A program made the position numbers and the translations under genes. Shown in pieces: positions 50,847-62,167 of a stretch of DNA of 64,000 nucleotides (the first letter of the stretch is position 1; the number at the start of each line of letters is the position of its first letter). The stretch is taken from the NCBI RefSeq assembly GCF_902859695.1, contig NZ_CADIJL010000004.1:248001-312000 (forward strand), given 5' to 3'. The notes beneath the pieces are model-generated. The model had not been told where the DNA came from. It did no database searches and was given only the letters and a program-made list of their open reading frames with translations. Source of the stretch: Achromobacter ruhlandii. Lineage in GTDB: Bacteria; Pseudomonadota; Gammaproteobacteria; Burkholderiales; Burkholderiaceae_B.

Positions 50847-52286
50847 TCAGCGCCCATTGGTATCGACGGAGCCGTTCATTGCCAGGACAGCATCGTCGCC
50901 GCCTAGCGCCTGGTAGACCTTTACCTGGTTGATCAGGCGGTTCAACGCGTTCTCATCCCGCGCAATCTCCGCCGTCCGCCGCTTCTCCTGGGCGTCCAGC
51001 CAGAACCTCAGCGACACCGATCCCGCTCGGTAGCGCACCTCGTACAGGCGCTCCGCCTCGCGCGCCGCCTTCAACGACGCGTCCAGCTGCTCTGCCTGCA
51101 GACGCAACTGCGTCCGGTTCGACAACGCGTTTTCCACATCCGCCATGGCCTGGTACAGCGCCTGGCGGAAGCTCACCACCCGTTCGTCGAAATCCGCGCG
51201 CGAGACCTTCAGGTTCAGGTTCAGGCGGTTGAACTGCAGGAACGGCAGCGTCAGCGCTCCCGTCAGCGTGCCCACGGGGTTCTGCAGCACATTCGACAGC
51301 GTCGGGCTGGAGCTGCCCAGCGCGCCGGTCAGGTTCAGGGTCGGATAGAAACTGGCGCGGGCCGCGTCGATGTTGGACAACGACTCCCGCAGGCGCAGTT
51401 CGGCGGCGCGCAGGTCCGGACGGCGGCCCAGCAGTTCGGCCGGCACGCCTTCGCGCGCCTGCGGCAGCGGGTACTGCGGCAGGCGTTGCGGGTCGGCCAT
51501 GGTGCGGTCGGGCGGGCCGTCGAACAGGATCGCCAGCGCGTTCACGTATTCCACCCGTTGCTGCACCAGCAGCGCGTGCGCCGCCTGCTGGCTGGCCACG
51601 GTCTGTTCGGCCTCGGCCACTTCCAGCGCCGAGGCGCCGCCGGCGGCATATTGCGCACGCACCAATTCCTGCGTCTTGCGGGCGTAGGCGATGCTCTCCA
51701 GGCTGCTGGCGATGCGCTGGTTGATGAAGGCGGTCTGCCAATACAGCGTGGCCGTGGTGCCCACCAGGGTCAACGCCGAGCTCTGGCGGTCCTGCTCGCT
51801 GGCCAACGCCTCCCACTCGGCGGCGTCGAGCTGGCGCGACAGCTTGCCCCACAGGTCGACCTCGTAGCCGATCGACAATTCGGCGCTGTTAGTGCGCGTG
51901 ATTTCGCGTTCGCCGCGCAGGTTGCGCGCGCGCGTCACGTTGCCGGTGCCGGACAGTTGCGGGATCAGCTGGTCCTGCGCCAGCCCGGCCTGCAATTGCG
52001 CGCGGCGCACGCGGATGGCGGCGGCGGCCAGGTCGTTGTTGCGCGCCAGCACGCCATCGACCAGGCCGTCCAGCACCGGGTCGTTGAAATTGCGCCACCA
52101 GGCGCCGCCAGCGGCCAGCGCGTTGGCGGGCGCGTCGGCGCCCGCGCCGTGGCGCCAGGCGGCCGGCGACTGCGTCCGCGGCGTTTCGTATTCGCTCTTG
52201 AGCAGGCCGCCGCAGCCGGCCAGGGCCAGCACCAGAGCCAGGGCGGCGGGTTTGCGGATCAGGGAAACAACTTTCATCGTTCTCAT
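50847..52286 (-). CDS. Outer-membrane efflux lipoprotein (NodT/OprM family)
   Basis: A 479-residue TolC-superfamily channel. A lipoprotein signal with Cys25 ([12 protein letters not shown]) would tether it to the outer membrane. The two OEP repeats are visible ([25 protein letters not shown]... and [32 protein letters not shown]). The start at 52286 overlaps the macB stop (ATGA); an in-frame ATG three codons later is possible. With MacA and MacB it should make a tripartite pump across the envelope. Confidence 0.9.
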   Translation of the reverse strand: MRTMKVVSLIRKPAALALVLALAGCGGLLKSEYETPRTQSPAAWRHGAGADAPANALAAGGAWWRNFNDPVLDGLVDGVLARNNDLAAAAIRVRRAQLQAGLAQDQLIPQLSGTGNVTRARNLRGEREITRTNSAELSIGYEVDLWGKLSRQLDAAEWEALASEQDRQSSALTLVGTTATLYWQTAFINQRIASSLESIAYARKTQELVRAQYAAGGASALEVAEAEQTVASQQAAHALLVQQRVEYVNALAILFDGPPDRTMADPQRLPQYPLPQAREGVPAELLGRRPDLRAAELRLRESLSNIDAARASFYPTLNLTGALGSSSPTLSNVLQNPVGTLTGALTLPFLQFNRLNLNLKVSRADFDERVVSFRQALYQAMADVENALSNRTQLRLQAEQLDASLKAAREAERLYEVRYRAGSVSLRFWLDAQEKRRTAEIARDENALNRLINQVKVYQALGGDDAVLAMNGSVDTNGR

Positions 52287-54244
52287 TCCCGGGCCAGGGC
52301 CTCGACGGGATCCAGGCGCGCCGCGTTGCGCGCCGGGAGATAACCAAACAGCACACCAATCAGCGTCGAGCAGGTGAATGCCGCCACCATCGACGCGGTG
52401 GAATAGATCATGCGGAAGGACCCGCCGGTCGCTTTCGAGACCAGCACGCCCAGGCCCAGCGACAGCGCGATGCCCACGGCGCCGCCAATCAGGCAGACGA
52501 GCACGGCTTCGATCAGGAACTGCTGCATGATGTCGCTGCGACGCGCGCCCACCGCCATGCGCACGCCGATCTCGCGGGTGCGCTCGGTGACCGACACCAG
52601 CATGATGTTCATGACGCCGATGCCGCCGACCATCAGCGAGATCAGCGCGATCAGCGACACCAGCAGCGTCATGGTGGCCGTGGTGCGCTCGATAGTCTTG
52701 CGGATCGCGTCGGTGTTGAACACGAAGAAATCCTTCACCACGTGGCGCCGCAGCAGCACCTTGGTGATGGCCTGCTCGGCCGCCGCCGGCGGCGCGGCGT
52801 CGTTGACGCGCACGGTGATGCTTTTGAGATGCTGCTGCCCCAGCACGCGCGACAGCGCCGTGGTGTAGGGAATCCACACGTTCAGGGTCTCGTTGTTGCC
52901 GAACACGGTGTCGTTCTTCTTGGTGACGCCGATCACCCGCGCCGGCATCGCCCCCAGGAACACGATCTGGCCGATCGGGTCGGTGTGCGAGCCGAACAGG
53001 GTCTTGCGGGTGCTCTCGTCGATCACCACTTCCTGGGCGCGCCGCGCCACGCTGGTGGCGTCGAAGAACTTGCCCTGCGCCAGCTTGACGGCGCGCACCC
53101 GGAAATACTGCTCGCCCACGCCCTGGATCGAGCCATTCACCGCCACGTTGCGATAGCGCAGCGTGTTGCTGGTGGAGACCTCGGGCGTGACGCTGTCCAC
53201 GTAGGACTCGCGTGACAGGGCCTCGGCATCGGCCGGCACCAGGGTGCGGATGGTCAGGGCCTTTTCGTCGCCGAAGTCCTTGCCCGGGAAGACTTCGACG
53301 GTATTGGTGCCGATCTCGCTGATGTCTTCCAGGATCTTCTGGCGCGAACCCTCGCCCAGCGCCACCACCGACACCACCGCGGCGATGCCGATGATGATGC
53401 CCAGCATGGTCAGCGAGGTGCGCAGGCGGTGCGCGTTCATGGCCAGCAGCGCCATGCGCAGCGCTTCGCCGCAGCGGTCCAGGTAGGCCTGCCAGGCCGG
53501 CCGCGGCGGCAGCGGCGCCGCCTCCTCCTCGCGCTTGACCTCGATGCGCGGCGCGTCGGGGTTGCGTCGGTCCGAGACGATCTCGCCGTCGCTGATCTCG
53601 ATGATGCGCTGCGCGTGCCGCGCCACGTTCATGTCGTGGGTGACCAGGATGATGGTGTGGCCGGCGGCGTTCAGTTCCTCCAGGATGCGCAGCACTTCCT
53701 GGCCGGTGTGCGTGTCCAGCGCGCCGGTGGGCTCGTCGGCCAGGATGATGTCGCCGCCATTCATCAGCGCGCGGGCGATGCTCACGCGCTGCTGCTGACC
53801 GCCGGACAACTGGCCCGGGCGGTGGCCGGTGCGTTCGCCCAGCCCCAGGCGCTCGAGCAGGTCGGCGGCGCGTTCCAGCCGGGCCTCGCGGCGCTTGCCG
53901 GCGTAGACGGCCGGCACCTCGACGTTGCCCTGCGCCGTCAGGTCGGACAGCAGGTGATAGCGCTGGAAGATGAAGCCGAAATGCTCGCGGCGCAATTCGG
54001 CCAGTTCGTCCGGATCCAGTTCGCCCGTGCTGCGGCCGCTGACACGGTAGTCGCCGCTGGTGGCGCGGTCCAGGCAGCCCAGGATATTCATCAGGGTCGA
54101 CTTGCCCGAGCCCGACGCGCCGACGATGGCCACCATCTCCCCGGCCTCGATGGTCAGGTTGATGTCCTTGAGGACGGCGATGGTCTGCTCGCCCGCGGGG
54201 AATTCGCGCCGGACCCCGGACAGCGAAATCAACGGTTCGGCCAT
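52283..54244 (-). CDS. macB: Macrolide-type export ATPase/permease MacB
   Basis: MacB is an inner-membrane ABC transporter that powers extrusion of macrolides, peptides or other substrates by a mechanotransmission mechanism. The 653-residue protein has an N-terminal ATPase ([10 protein letters not shown], signature [26 protein letters not shown]). A first helix ([32 protein letters not shown]) and a large periplasmic domain follow, and three C-terminal helices with an FtsX-type core ([31 protein letters not shown]) complete it. It is coupled to macA (1 bp between stop and start) and to the outer-membrane gene. Confidence 0.94.
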   Translation of the reverse strand: MAEPLISLSGVRREFPAGEQTIAVLKDINLTIEAGEMVAIVGASGSGKSTLMNILGCLDRATSGDYRVSGRSTGELDPDELAELRREHFGFIFQRYHLLSDLTAQGNVEVPAVYAGKRREARLERAADLLERLGLGERTGHRPGQLSGGQQQRVSIARALMNGGDIILADEPTGALDTHTGQEVLRILEELNAAGHTIILVTHDMNVARHAQRIIEISDGEIVSDRRNPDAPRIEVKREEEAAPLPPRPAWQAYLDRCGEALRMALLAMNAHRLRTSLTMLGIIIGIAAVVSVVALGEGSRQKILEDISEIGTNTVEVFPGKDFGDEKALTIRTLVPADAEALSRESYVDSVTPEVSTSNTLRYRNVAVNGSIQGVGEQYFRVRAVKLAQGKFFDATSVARRAQEVVIDESTRKTLFGSHTDPIGQIVFLGAMPARVIGVTKKNDTVFGNNETLNVWIPYTTALSRVLGQQHLKSITVRVNDAAPPAAAEQAITKVLLRRHVVKDFFVFNTDAIRKTIERTTATMTLLVSLIALISLMVGGIGVMNIMLVSVTERTREIGVRMAVGARRSDIMQQFLIEAVLVCLIGGAVGIALSLGLGVLVSKATGGSFRMIYSTASMVAAFTCSTLIGVLFGYLPARNAARLDPVEALARE

Positions 54245-54245
54245 G

Positions 54246-55430
54246 TCAGCGTCCCGCCGCGGCGGCCACCGGCGCGGCGTCGGCCGACACCACGCGCTCG
54301 CCCACCTCCAGGCCTTCCAGCACCTGCGCCTGCACGTTGTTATTCATGCCGATCCTGACCTGGCGGGTCTCGGTCTGGTTGTTCTTGCCGACCACCCGCA
54401 CCTCGTAGCGCCCGTCCTCGCCGCGCTTGCCCAGGGCCGAGGCCGGCACCACCACGGCGTCGCGGGCCTCGCCCAGCACGATGGAAACCTGCGCGGTCAT
54501 GGAGATGCGCAGCTTCTCGTCGGGGTTGGGCACGTCGAACAGCCCGTTGTAATAGACCGCCGCACTGGTGGAGGTGGAGCTGGAAGAGGTCAGCGATGCG
54601 GTGGCATCGTCCTTCTGGATCGAATCCGGCGCCGGCTCCACCGCGCGCAGCGTGGCGTGGTAACGCTGGTCTGGCTCGCCCAGGATGGTGAAATAGACGG
54701 GCAGGCCCGGCTTGACGCGGGTCACGTCGGCTTCCGAGATCTGCGCCTTGATGGTCATGGTGGCCACCTGGGCCACCTTGATGATGGTGGGCGCGCTCTG
54801 GATCGCGTTGACGGTCTGGCCTTCCTTGGTGACCACCGCCACCACCACGCCGTCGATGGGCGACACGATGCGGGTGTAGCCCAGGTTGACCTTGGCCTTG
54901 TCGACCTCGATCTCGGCCTGGACGATCTGGGCGTCGAGCGCGGCGATCTCCGCCCGCGTCACGCTCAGCGTGGCCTCGGCCGATTCATACGCCTCGCGCG
55001 AACTGGCGTCGGCCGCCAGCATCTGGCGCTGGCGGCGGAAAGCCAGCTCGGCCTGCTTCAGGGTGGCGACCTTGGCGGCGCGCTCGGCGCGGCGCGTCTG
55101 CAGCGCGGCCTGTGTATTACGCAATTCATTCTGCTGGGTCAGGTCGTCGATCTCGGCGACCAACTGGCCTCGGGTCACCCGATCGCCCAGCGCCACCTTG
55201 AGCGACTTCAACTGGCCGGTGGCTTGCGCGCCGACGCTGACACGCTCGATGGCATCCATCGTGCCGCTGGCCAGCACACTGTCTTCGAGATTGCCGCGGA
55301 CGACCTCGGCCACGGCGAAAGTGGGCGGCGGCGGCGACGAGAAGAAGGCGGCGCGGACGCCAAAGGCGATGATCAGGAGAAAGACGGCGATCAGGACGTA
55401 ACGCTGGACTTTGCTACGAGGCTTTTTCAT
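54246..55430 (-). CDS. macA: Membrane fusion protein MacA
   Basis: The 394-residue periplasmic adaptor joins MacB to the outer-membrane channel. It has an N-terminal membrane anchor ([20 protein letters not shown]), a lipoyl half-motif ([28 protein letters not shown]), a long coiled-coil hairpin (~100-190), the second lipoyl half ([17 protein letters not shown]), and a beta-barrel. A Ser/Thr-rich insert ([14 protein letters not shown]) is unusual. The ATG at 55430 is used because it starts directly before the anchor. It is the first gene of the efflux operon. Confidence 0.93.
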   Translation of the reverse strand: MKKPRSKVQRYVLIAVFLLIIAFGVRAAFFSSPPPPTFAVAEVVRGNLEDSVLASGTMDAIERVSVGAQATGQLKSLKVALGDRVTRGQLVAEIDDLTQQNELRNTQAALQTRRAERAAKVATLKQAELAFRRQRQMLAADASSREAYESAEATLSVTRAEIAALDAQIVQAEIEVDKAKVNLGYTRIVSPIDGVVVAVVTKEGQTVNAIQSAPTIIKVAQVATMTIKAQISEADVTRVKPGLPVYFTILGEPDQRYHATLRAVEPAPDSIQKDDATASLTSSSSTSTSAAVYYNGLFDVPNPDEKLRISMTAQVSIVLGEARDAVVVPASALGKRGEDGRYEVRVVGKNNQTETRQVRIGMNNNVQAQVLEGLEVGERVVSADAAPVAAAAGR

Positions 55431-55845
55431 TGAACCAGTTCGGAGGAGGCGGCGGAGGCATCGTCCACCACTCGAATAACTCGATACGGATCGGGCCGGC
55501 TGTGCGTACCCATACTGCCCGCTCATCCTAAACGGGGGGCCGCGTCAAAGCATGGCCAATCTGTGGCGAAAGGGTGAAAAACGGTAAAGGCCCCGGCATT
55601 GGGTCCTGGGCGGGCAAAATTGTTCCGTTGCACGAACGATACATCTGTTGCGGCGCATTAGCGTTTCCATTCTACGGAACCGTGCCGCCAACATGGTGCC
55701 ATCTTGCCGCATCCCTATCCCAGATGGGCCATAGGTGGCGCCTATCTTGTCGCCACTGGCGATCGCGGAATGCGGCGGCGCAAAAAAACCACGCCTCGAC
55801 ATAGGGCGACGATAGGGACAGAATGAATGCAGTTAAGCCGTATCC
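55431..55845. other. macA-MFS intergenic region with repeated ATAGG/CCTAT motifs
   Basis: A 415 bp gap between divergent macA and MFS genes. I see no gene in it. CCTAT occurs at 55714-55718 and 55741-55745, and its complement ATAGG at 55731-55735, 55801-55805 and 55812-55816. This clustering could be regulator half-sites. ATAGG-TGGCG-CCTAT (55731-55745) is a 5 bp arm inverted repeat. Confidence 0.4.
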
Positions 55846-57054
55846 GTGTCCAATCCGCCCCCCTCCCCCTCTTCAAACAGCGCCGCCCCGGAATTTTCCG
55901 GGGCGGCGCTGTTGTGCGTGCTGGCCATGCTGAACCACGTGGCGCTGACCGGAGGGCGCATCACCGTGTCCCTGACGGCGCTGCAGATGGGCCTGTCGAC
56001 CTTCAAGGTCGGCACCCTGGTGGCCGTGTTCGCGGTGCTGCCCATGCTGTTCTCGGTGCGCGCCGGCCGCTGGGTGGACCGGGTCGGCATCGTCCGGCCG
56101 CTGGTCATCGGCACCACGCTGGTGGCGGTGGGCACGGCGCTGCCGTTCCTGTCGCAGACCCAGTTCGCGCTGCTGGTGGCGTCCTGTTGCATCGGTATCG
56201 GCTTCATGCTGCACCAGGTGGCCACGCAAGACCTGCTGGGCCATGCCGAGCCAACCCAGCGCCTGCGCAATTTCTCGCTGATGTCGCTGGCGCTGGCCGG
56301 TTCGGGTTTCTCGGGTCCGCTGATCGCCGGACTGGCGATCGACCATCTCGGCACCCGGCTGGCCTTCGGCCTGCTGACGCTGGGCCCGCTGCTGTCGGCC
56401 GCCGGCCTGTACGCGCTGCGGCACCAATTGAAGGCGGTGGATTCGCAACTGGCCGGCGCCAAGGAAGCGCAGCGCCGCCGCGTGACCGAGCTGCTGGCGG
56501 TGCCCGCGCTGCGCCGCATCCTGATGGTCAACACCATCCTGTCCGGGGCCTGGGACACCCACCTGTTCGTGGTGCCCATCTTCGGCGTCGCCATCGGCCT
56601 GTCCGCCACCACCATCGGCGTCATTCTTGCCTCCTTCGCGGCGGCAACGTTCATCATCCGCCTGGTTCTGCCCCTGATCCAGCGCCGGGTGCGTTCCTGG
56701 ACGCTGGTGCGGGTGGCGATGGCCACCGCCGCCATCGACTTCATGCTTTACCCGCTGTTCACCGACGTTGGCGTCCTGATCGTGCTGTCCTTCATCCTGG
56801 GGCTTGCGCTGGGATGCTGCCAACCGAGTATGCTTTCACTACTGCACCAGCATTCGCCGCCGGGCCGCGCCGCTGAGGCCGTGGGGCTGCGGATGGCGCT
56901 GATCAACGGTTCCCAGGTGTCCCTGCCGCTGACCTTCGGCGCGCTGGGTGCGGTCATTGGCGTCGCTCCCCTGTTCTGGGCGTATTCCGTGGCCCTGATG
57001 GCTGGGGGCTGGGCCAATCGCAACCTCCCGCTCGAGCCTGACCGGAAACCGTAG
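55846..57054 (+). CDS. Major facilitator superfamily (MFS) transporter
   Basis: A 402-residue inner-membrane transporter with about twelve hydrophobic segments. The MFS loop 2-3 motif is visible as FSVRAGRWVDRVGIVRPL, and a second-half repeat starts with LRRILMVNTILSGAWDTHLFVVPIFG. The substrate is unknown, and its divergence from macA suggests an efflux role. The start used is GTG at 55846 (VSNPPPSPSS), with a weak RBS. A later start is possible because the N-terminus is Pro/Ser-rich and contains a perfect DNA hairpin. Confidence 0.85.
   Translation: MSNPPPSPSSNSAAPEFSGAALLCVLAMLNHVALTGGRITVSLTALQMGLSTFKVGTLVAVFAVLPMLFSVRAGRWVDRVGIVRPLVIGTTLVAVGTALPFLSQTQFALLVASCCIGIGFMLHQVATQDLLGHAEPTQRLRNFSLMSLALAGSGFSGPLIAGLAIDHLGTRLAFGLLTLGPLLSAAGLYALRHQLKAVDSQLAGAKEAQRRRVTELLAVPALRRILMVNTILSGAWDTHLFVVPIFGVAIGLSATTIGVILASFAAATFIIRLVLPLIQRRVRSWTLVRVAMATAAIDFMLYPLFTDVGVLIVLSFILGLALGCCQPSMLSLLHQHSPPGRAAEAVGLRMALINGSQVSLPLTFGALGAVIGVAPLFWAYSVALMAGGWANRNLPLEPDRKP
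55879..55910. repeat. Perfect 14 bp-arm hairpin in the 5' end of the MFS gene
   Basis: AGCGCCGCCCCGGA and TCCGGGGCGGCGCT are exact complements separated by ATTT. The stem lies at codons ~12-22 of the annotated reading frame, just before the first membrane helix. In mRNA it would be a very stable hairpin close to the start codon. Confidence 0.7.
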
Positions 57055-57056
57055 TC

Positions 57057-57710
57057 GTGAACATGCAGTCCTCCCCTCCCGTGGCCGGCGCCAGCCTGCC
57101 TTTCCGCCTCTGGACCCCTGAAGAACGGCAGGCATCGTTGCAGGATGCCTTGCGCCATTGGCGCGACGGCGAGGACGTCTGGGTATATGGGTACGGATCA
57201 CTGATCTGGCGCCCCGACTTCGATTTCGAAGAGCGCCGCCTGGCCACCCTGCGCGGCCACCACCGCGCGCTGTGCCTGTGGTCGCGGGTCAACCGCGGCA
57301 CGCCGGAATGCCCCGGGCTGGTGTTCGGCCTGGATCGCGGCGGCTCCTGCCGCGGCGTGGTCTACCGCCTGGCCGGCCGCCAGGTGCCGACCTATTTCCC
57401 CGCCCTGTGGGACCGGGAAATGTCCACCGGCGCCTACCTGCCCCGCTGGATCAATTGCAGCACCGAGGCCGGCCCGGTCCGCGCCCTGGTCTTCATCATG
57501 AACCGCGACAACCCGGCCTACATCCGCGCGCTGCCCGAAGCCGAACTGCTGGCCATCGTGCGGCGGGCCGCCGGCCGCTACGGTCCCTGCACCGACTACG
57601 TGGTGCAGACCGCCCAGGCCCTGCGCGCCGCCGGCATCCACGACGCCCGCCTGGACGCCATCGCCCGGCGCCTGGAACAGGACAGCCACACCCTGCCCGA
57701 GGGCGCCTGA
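57057..57710 (+). CDS. ChaC-like gamma-glutamylcyclotransferase
   Basis: The 217-residue protein has the family's glycine-rich nucleotide-like motif YGYGSLIWRPDF (about 44-55). It also has the RRLATLRGHHRALCLWS stretch and the RGTPECPGLVFGLDRGG block typical of ChaC proteins, which degrade glutathione to 5-oxoproline and Cys-Gly. The catalytic Glu is probably in the DREMSTGAYLPRW segment. The start is GTG at 57057, with an ATG two codons later as an equal alternative. It follows the MFS gene by 2 bp and may be co-transcribed. Confidence 0.87.
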   Translation: MNMQSSPPVAGASLPFRLWTPEERQASLQDALRHWRDGEDVWVYGYGSLIWRPDFDFEERRLATLRGHHRALCLWSRVNRGTPECPGLVFGLDRGGSCRGVVYRLAGRQVPTYFPALWDREMSTGAYLPRWINCSTEAGPVRALVFIMNRDNPAYIRALPEAELLAIVRRAAGRYGPCTDYVVQTAQALRAAGIHDARLDAIARRLEQDSHTLPEGA

Positions 57711-57862
57711 AGCGAGCCCGGCGCGGGGCCGCCCGGCCTGGCCGAAAGGCGCCGGAGGCCCTCGCGGCGCAAAAACTTGCCCGGACCCTGCGCGGGGTCA
57801 ATGAGGGGAGCGTTTCTTCGGCGGTATAAACTGCTTGTTATCAACGCTGAATCAAACGTCCC

Positions 57863-58492
57863 ATGTCTGTCTCCGATCTGCGTCAAAGCTACGAAAAGAA
57901 CGTGCTGCTGGAAAGCGAGGCCGCCGCGTCCCCGTTCGAGCAGTTCACCCGCTGGTTCGACGAGGCCCTGGCCGCCAAGGTGCCCGAGCCCAACGCCATG
58001 ACCCTGGCCACCGTCGACGCCGCCGGCCAGCCCAGCGCCCGCATCGTCCTGATCAAGGGTTTCGACGAACACGGCTTCACGTTCTTCACCAACTACGAGT
58101 CGCGCAAGGGCGCCGACCTGCTGGCCGAGCCGCGCGCCTGCCTGCTGTTCTTCTGGCAGCCGCTCGAGCGCCAGGTGCGCATCGAGGGCGTGGTGGAAAA
58201 AGTGCCGGCCGAGGAATCGGACGCCTACTACCACAGCCGCCCGGCCGGTTCGCGCATCGGCGCCTGGGCCTCGCGCCAGAGCCAGCCCATCACCCGCGCC
58301 GAACTCGAAGCCCGCGAGCAGGAATTCCGCGCCCGCTACGGCGACCAGCCGCCGCGCCCGCCGCACTGGGGCGGCTACCGCCTCAAGCCCACCTCGATGG
58401 AATTCTGGCAAGGCCGGCCCTCGCGCCTGCACGACCGCCTGCGCTACGTCGCCGACGGCCAGGGCTGGAAGATCGAGCGCCTGTCGCCCTGA
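57863..58492 (+). CDS. pdxH: Pyridoxine/pyridoxamine 5'-phosphate oxidase
   Basis: PdxH oxidises pyridoxine or pyridoxamine phosphate to pyridoxal phosphate with FMN and O2. The 209-residue length matches. Family blocks are [39 protein letters not shown] (FMN/substrate), [16 protein letters not shown], and the C-terminal signature [33 protein letters not shown] at about 57825 may be the -10. The gene lies 152 bp after the ChaC-like gene. Confidence 0.96.
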   Translation: MSVSDLRQSYEKNVLLESEAAASPFEQFTRWFDEALAAKVPEPNAMTLATVDAAGQPSARIVLIKGFDEHGFTFFTNYESRKGADLLAEPRACLLFFWQPLERQVRIEGVVEKVPAEESDAYYHSRPAGSRIGAWASRQSQPITRAELEAREQEFRARYGDQPPRPPHWGGYRLKPTSMEFWQGRPSRLHDRLRYVADGQGWKIERLSP

Positions 58493-58537
58493 CGCCGCCG
58501 GGCGCCGTCCCCGGCGCCCGCCCCATTTCTCAATTGC

Positions 58538-60192
<1,655 letters not shown>

Positions 60193-60195
60193 ATC

Positions 60196-61050
60196 ATGCA
60201 GCACAACGACTACATCCTGACCCTGTCCTGCCCCGACCGCACCGGCATCGTCTTCCGCGTCAGCGGCCTGTTGTTCGAATCGGGTTGCAACATCCTCGAT
60301 TCGCAGCAGTTCGGTGACGAGGAAACCGGCCGCTTTTTCCTGCGGGTGCACTTCGACCTGCCGGCCGGCGCGGCCCCGGACGCGCTGCGCGCCCGGCTGG
60401 ACGAGATGGCGGCCGAGTACGACATGGATTTGCAGCTGCATGACGCGCGCCGCAAGGAACGCCTGCTGATCATGGTCAGCAAGCAGGGCCACTGCCTGAA
60501 CGACCTGCTGTTCCGCGTGCACAGCGGCCAGCTGCATGCCGAAGTGGCGGCCATCGTCTCGAACCACAACGACTACGCCAGCCTGGCGGCGTCCTACGGC
60601 ATCCCGTTCCACCACCTGCCGGTCACGCCCGACACCAAGGCGGAACAGGAGCAACAGGTGCTGGCGCTGGTGGACCGCTACGAGATCGACCTGGTGGTGC
60701 TGGCGCGCTACATGCAGATTCTGTCGGCCGACATGTGCCGCGCGCTCAATGGCCGCGCCATCAACATCCACCACAGCTTCCTGCCCAGCTTCAAGGGCGC
60801 CCGCCCATACCACCAGGCGCATGCGCGCGGCGTCAAGATCATCGGCGCCACCGCCCACTTCGTCACCTCGGACCTGGACGAAGGCCCGATCATCGACCAG
60901 GACATCGAGCGCGTCGACCACACCATGACGGCGCAGGACCTGACCCAGGTCGGCAGCGACATCGAGTCGCTGGTGCTGTCGCGCGCCGTGCGCAGCCACG
61001 TCGAGCACCGCATCCTGCTGAACCGCAACAAGACCGTGGTGTTCCGCTAG
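60196..61050 (+). CDS. purU: Formyltetrahydrofolate deformylase
   Basis: PurU hydrolyses 10-formyl-tetrahydrofolate to formate and tetrahydrofolate, balancing one-carbon units and supplying formate to PurT. The 284-residue enzyme has an N-terminal ACT domain (LTLSCPDRTGIVFRVSGLLFESGCNILDSQQF). The C-terminal hydrolase/formyltransferase domain has the conserved LARYMQILS, INIHHSFLPSFKGARPYHQAH, and the Asp in SDLDEGPII. It is 3 nt downstream of the FAD oxidoreductase gene and ends with an intrinsic terminator. Confidence 0.95.
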   Translation: MQHNDYILTLSCPDRTGIVFRVSGLLFESGCNILDSQQFGDEETGRFFLRVHFDLPAGAAPDALRARLDEMAAEYDMDLQLHDARRKERLLIMVSKQGHCLNDLLFRVHSGQLHAEVAAIVSNHNDYASLAASYGIPFHHLPVTPDTKAEQEQQVLALVDRYEIDLVVLARYMQILSADMCRALNGRAINIHHSFLPSFKGARPYHQAHARGVKIIGATAHFVTSDLDEGPIIDQDIERVDHTMTAQDLTQVGSDIESLVLSRAVRSHVEHRILLNRNKTVVFR

Positions 61051-61093
61051 CACGGCACCGGCGCCCGCATTCCTTGGCGGGGCCCCGCCCGCC

Positions 61094-62026
61094 TCATGAA
61101 CGCCGGCCACCGTGCCGGCGTTTTGCTTGACCCGCCTCGGCCGCGGGAAACTGGCGCTCGACCAGCGCCAGCGCCTTTTCCTGCAGCGGCGAACGATCCT
61201 CGTCCGGCCAGATCACCTGGCTGACCGAGCGCGCCTCGTGCTCGAACGCGATGAACCGGGTGCCCGCCAGGCCGCTGCGCGACAGGCACGACGGCACGAT
61301 CGACACGCCCAGCCCCTGCGACACCAGCGAGGCCACGCTGAGCCAGTGGCGCACCTCGTGCCGGACCACGGGCATGAAGCCCGCCGCCACGCACAGCGAC
61401 AGCACGGTCTCGTAATAGCTGGGCGAAGCGGCGCGGGCGAAGAACACGAAATCGTCGCCGGCCAGGTCCGCCAACGCCAGCGAACGCCGCCCGGCCAGCG
61501 CATGGCTTTGCGGCAGGCACACCACGAAAGGTTCGGCCAGCAGGTCGCGCGCCGCCACGCCGGCCGGCACCGGGTTGGCGTGGATGAAGCCCAGGTCCTG
61601 CTCGCCGCGCCGCACCGCCTCGATCTGGTCGTGCGAATTCAATTCGGTCAGCACGTGTTCCACGTCCGGCAGTTCGGCCCGCATCGACGCCAGCAGCGCC
61701 GGCAGGCCGCGGTACAGCATCGAGCCCACGAAGCCGATGCGCAGCCGGCCGCGCAGGCCGGCGTCGACCCGCTGCACCAGCATGCGCACGTCCTCGGCCT
61801 GGCGCAGCAGCGTCAGGGCCTCGCGGTACAGCACCTGGCCGGCGGCGGTCAGTTCGACGTGGCGGCTGGTGCGCGCCAGCAGGCGCGCGCCGACGTTGTC
61901 CTCGAGCTGGCGGATGGCGTAGCTCAAGGGCGGCTGGGAAATGTGCAGGCGCGCGGCGGCGCGGCTGAAATGGCGCTCTTCGGCCACGGCGATGAAATAG
62001 CGCAGCAAGCGCGGATCCAGGTCCAT
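61094..62026 (-). CDS. LysR-family transcriptional regulator, divergent from the acyl-CoA dehydrogenase gene
   Basis: A 310-residue LysR-type regulator of the CbbR/CatM/BenM-like branch. The winged helix is MDLDPRLLRYFIAVAEERHFSRAAARLHISQPPLSYAIRQLEDNVGARLLARTSRHVELT, and the effector domain begins around LRGRLRIGFVGSMLYRGLP. The ATG at 62026 is chosen because it starts directly at MDLDPRLLRYF; an upstream start adds 15 residues. It is divergent from the acyl-CoA dehydrogenase gene with ~140 bp between them, so it probably regulates that gene. It is convergent with purU. Confidence 0.9.
   Translation of the reverse strand: MDLDPRLLRYFIAVAEERHFSRAAARLHISQPPLSYAIRQLEDNVGARLLARTSRHVELTAAGQVLYREALTLLRQAEDVRMLVQRVDAGLRGRLRIGFVGSMLYRGLPALLASMRAELPDVEHVLTELNSHDQIEAVRRGEQDLGFIHANPVPAGVAARDLLAEPFVVCLPQSHALAGRRSLALADLAGDDFVFFARAASPSYYETVLSLCVAAGFMPVVRHEVRHWLSVASLVSQGLGVSIVPSCLSRSGLAGTRFIAFEHEARSVSQVIWPDEDRSPLQEKALALVERQFPAAEAGQAKRRHGGRRS
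61101..61124 (+). terminator. Intrinsic terminator of purU
   Basis: A 7 bp perfect stem CGCCGGC/GCCGGCG with a 6 nt loop, followed by TTTT. It overlaps the 3' end of the convergent LysR gene, whose stop is at 61094, so the two transcripts overlap. Confidence 0.75.
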
Positions 62027-62167
62027 CGGTCTCCTCCCGGGGCGCGCCTGCCGGCGGCGCCCGAGATCCATATTTTTATTGGATAGGTCTACACCAAAAC
62101 GGTATTTGTATAGATTAATCCATCATCGCACCATGCCGGAAACTCCCCTTTTGCGCAGGATGCCGCC

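Noticed and set aside
55545-55802. 85-codon minus-strand frame upstream of macA
   Set aside because: No RBS, atypical composition, and it spans the ATAGG/CCTAT motif cluster in the expected promoter region.
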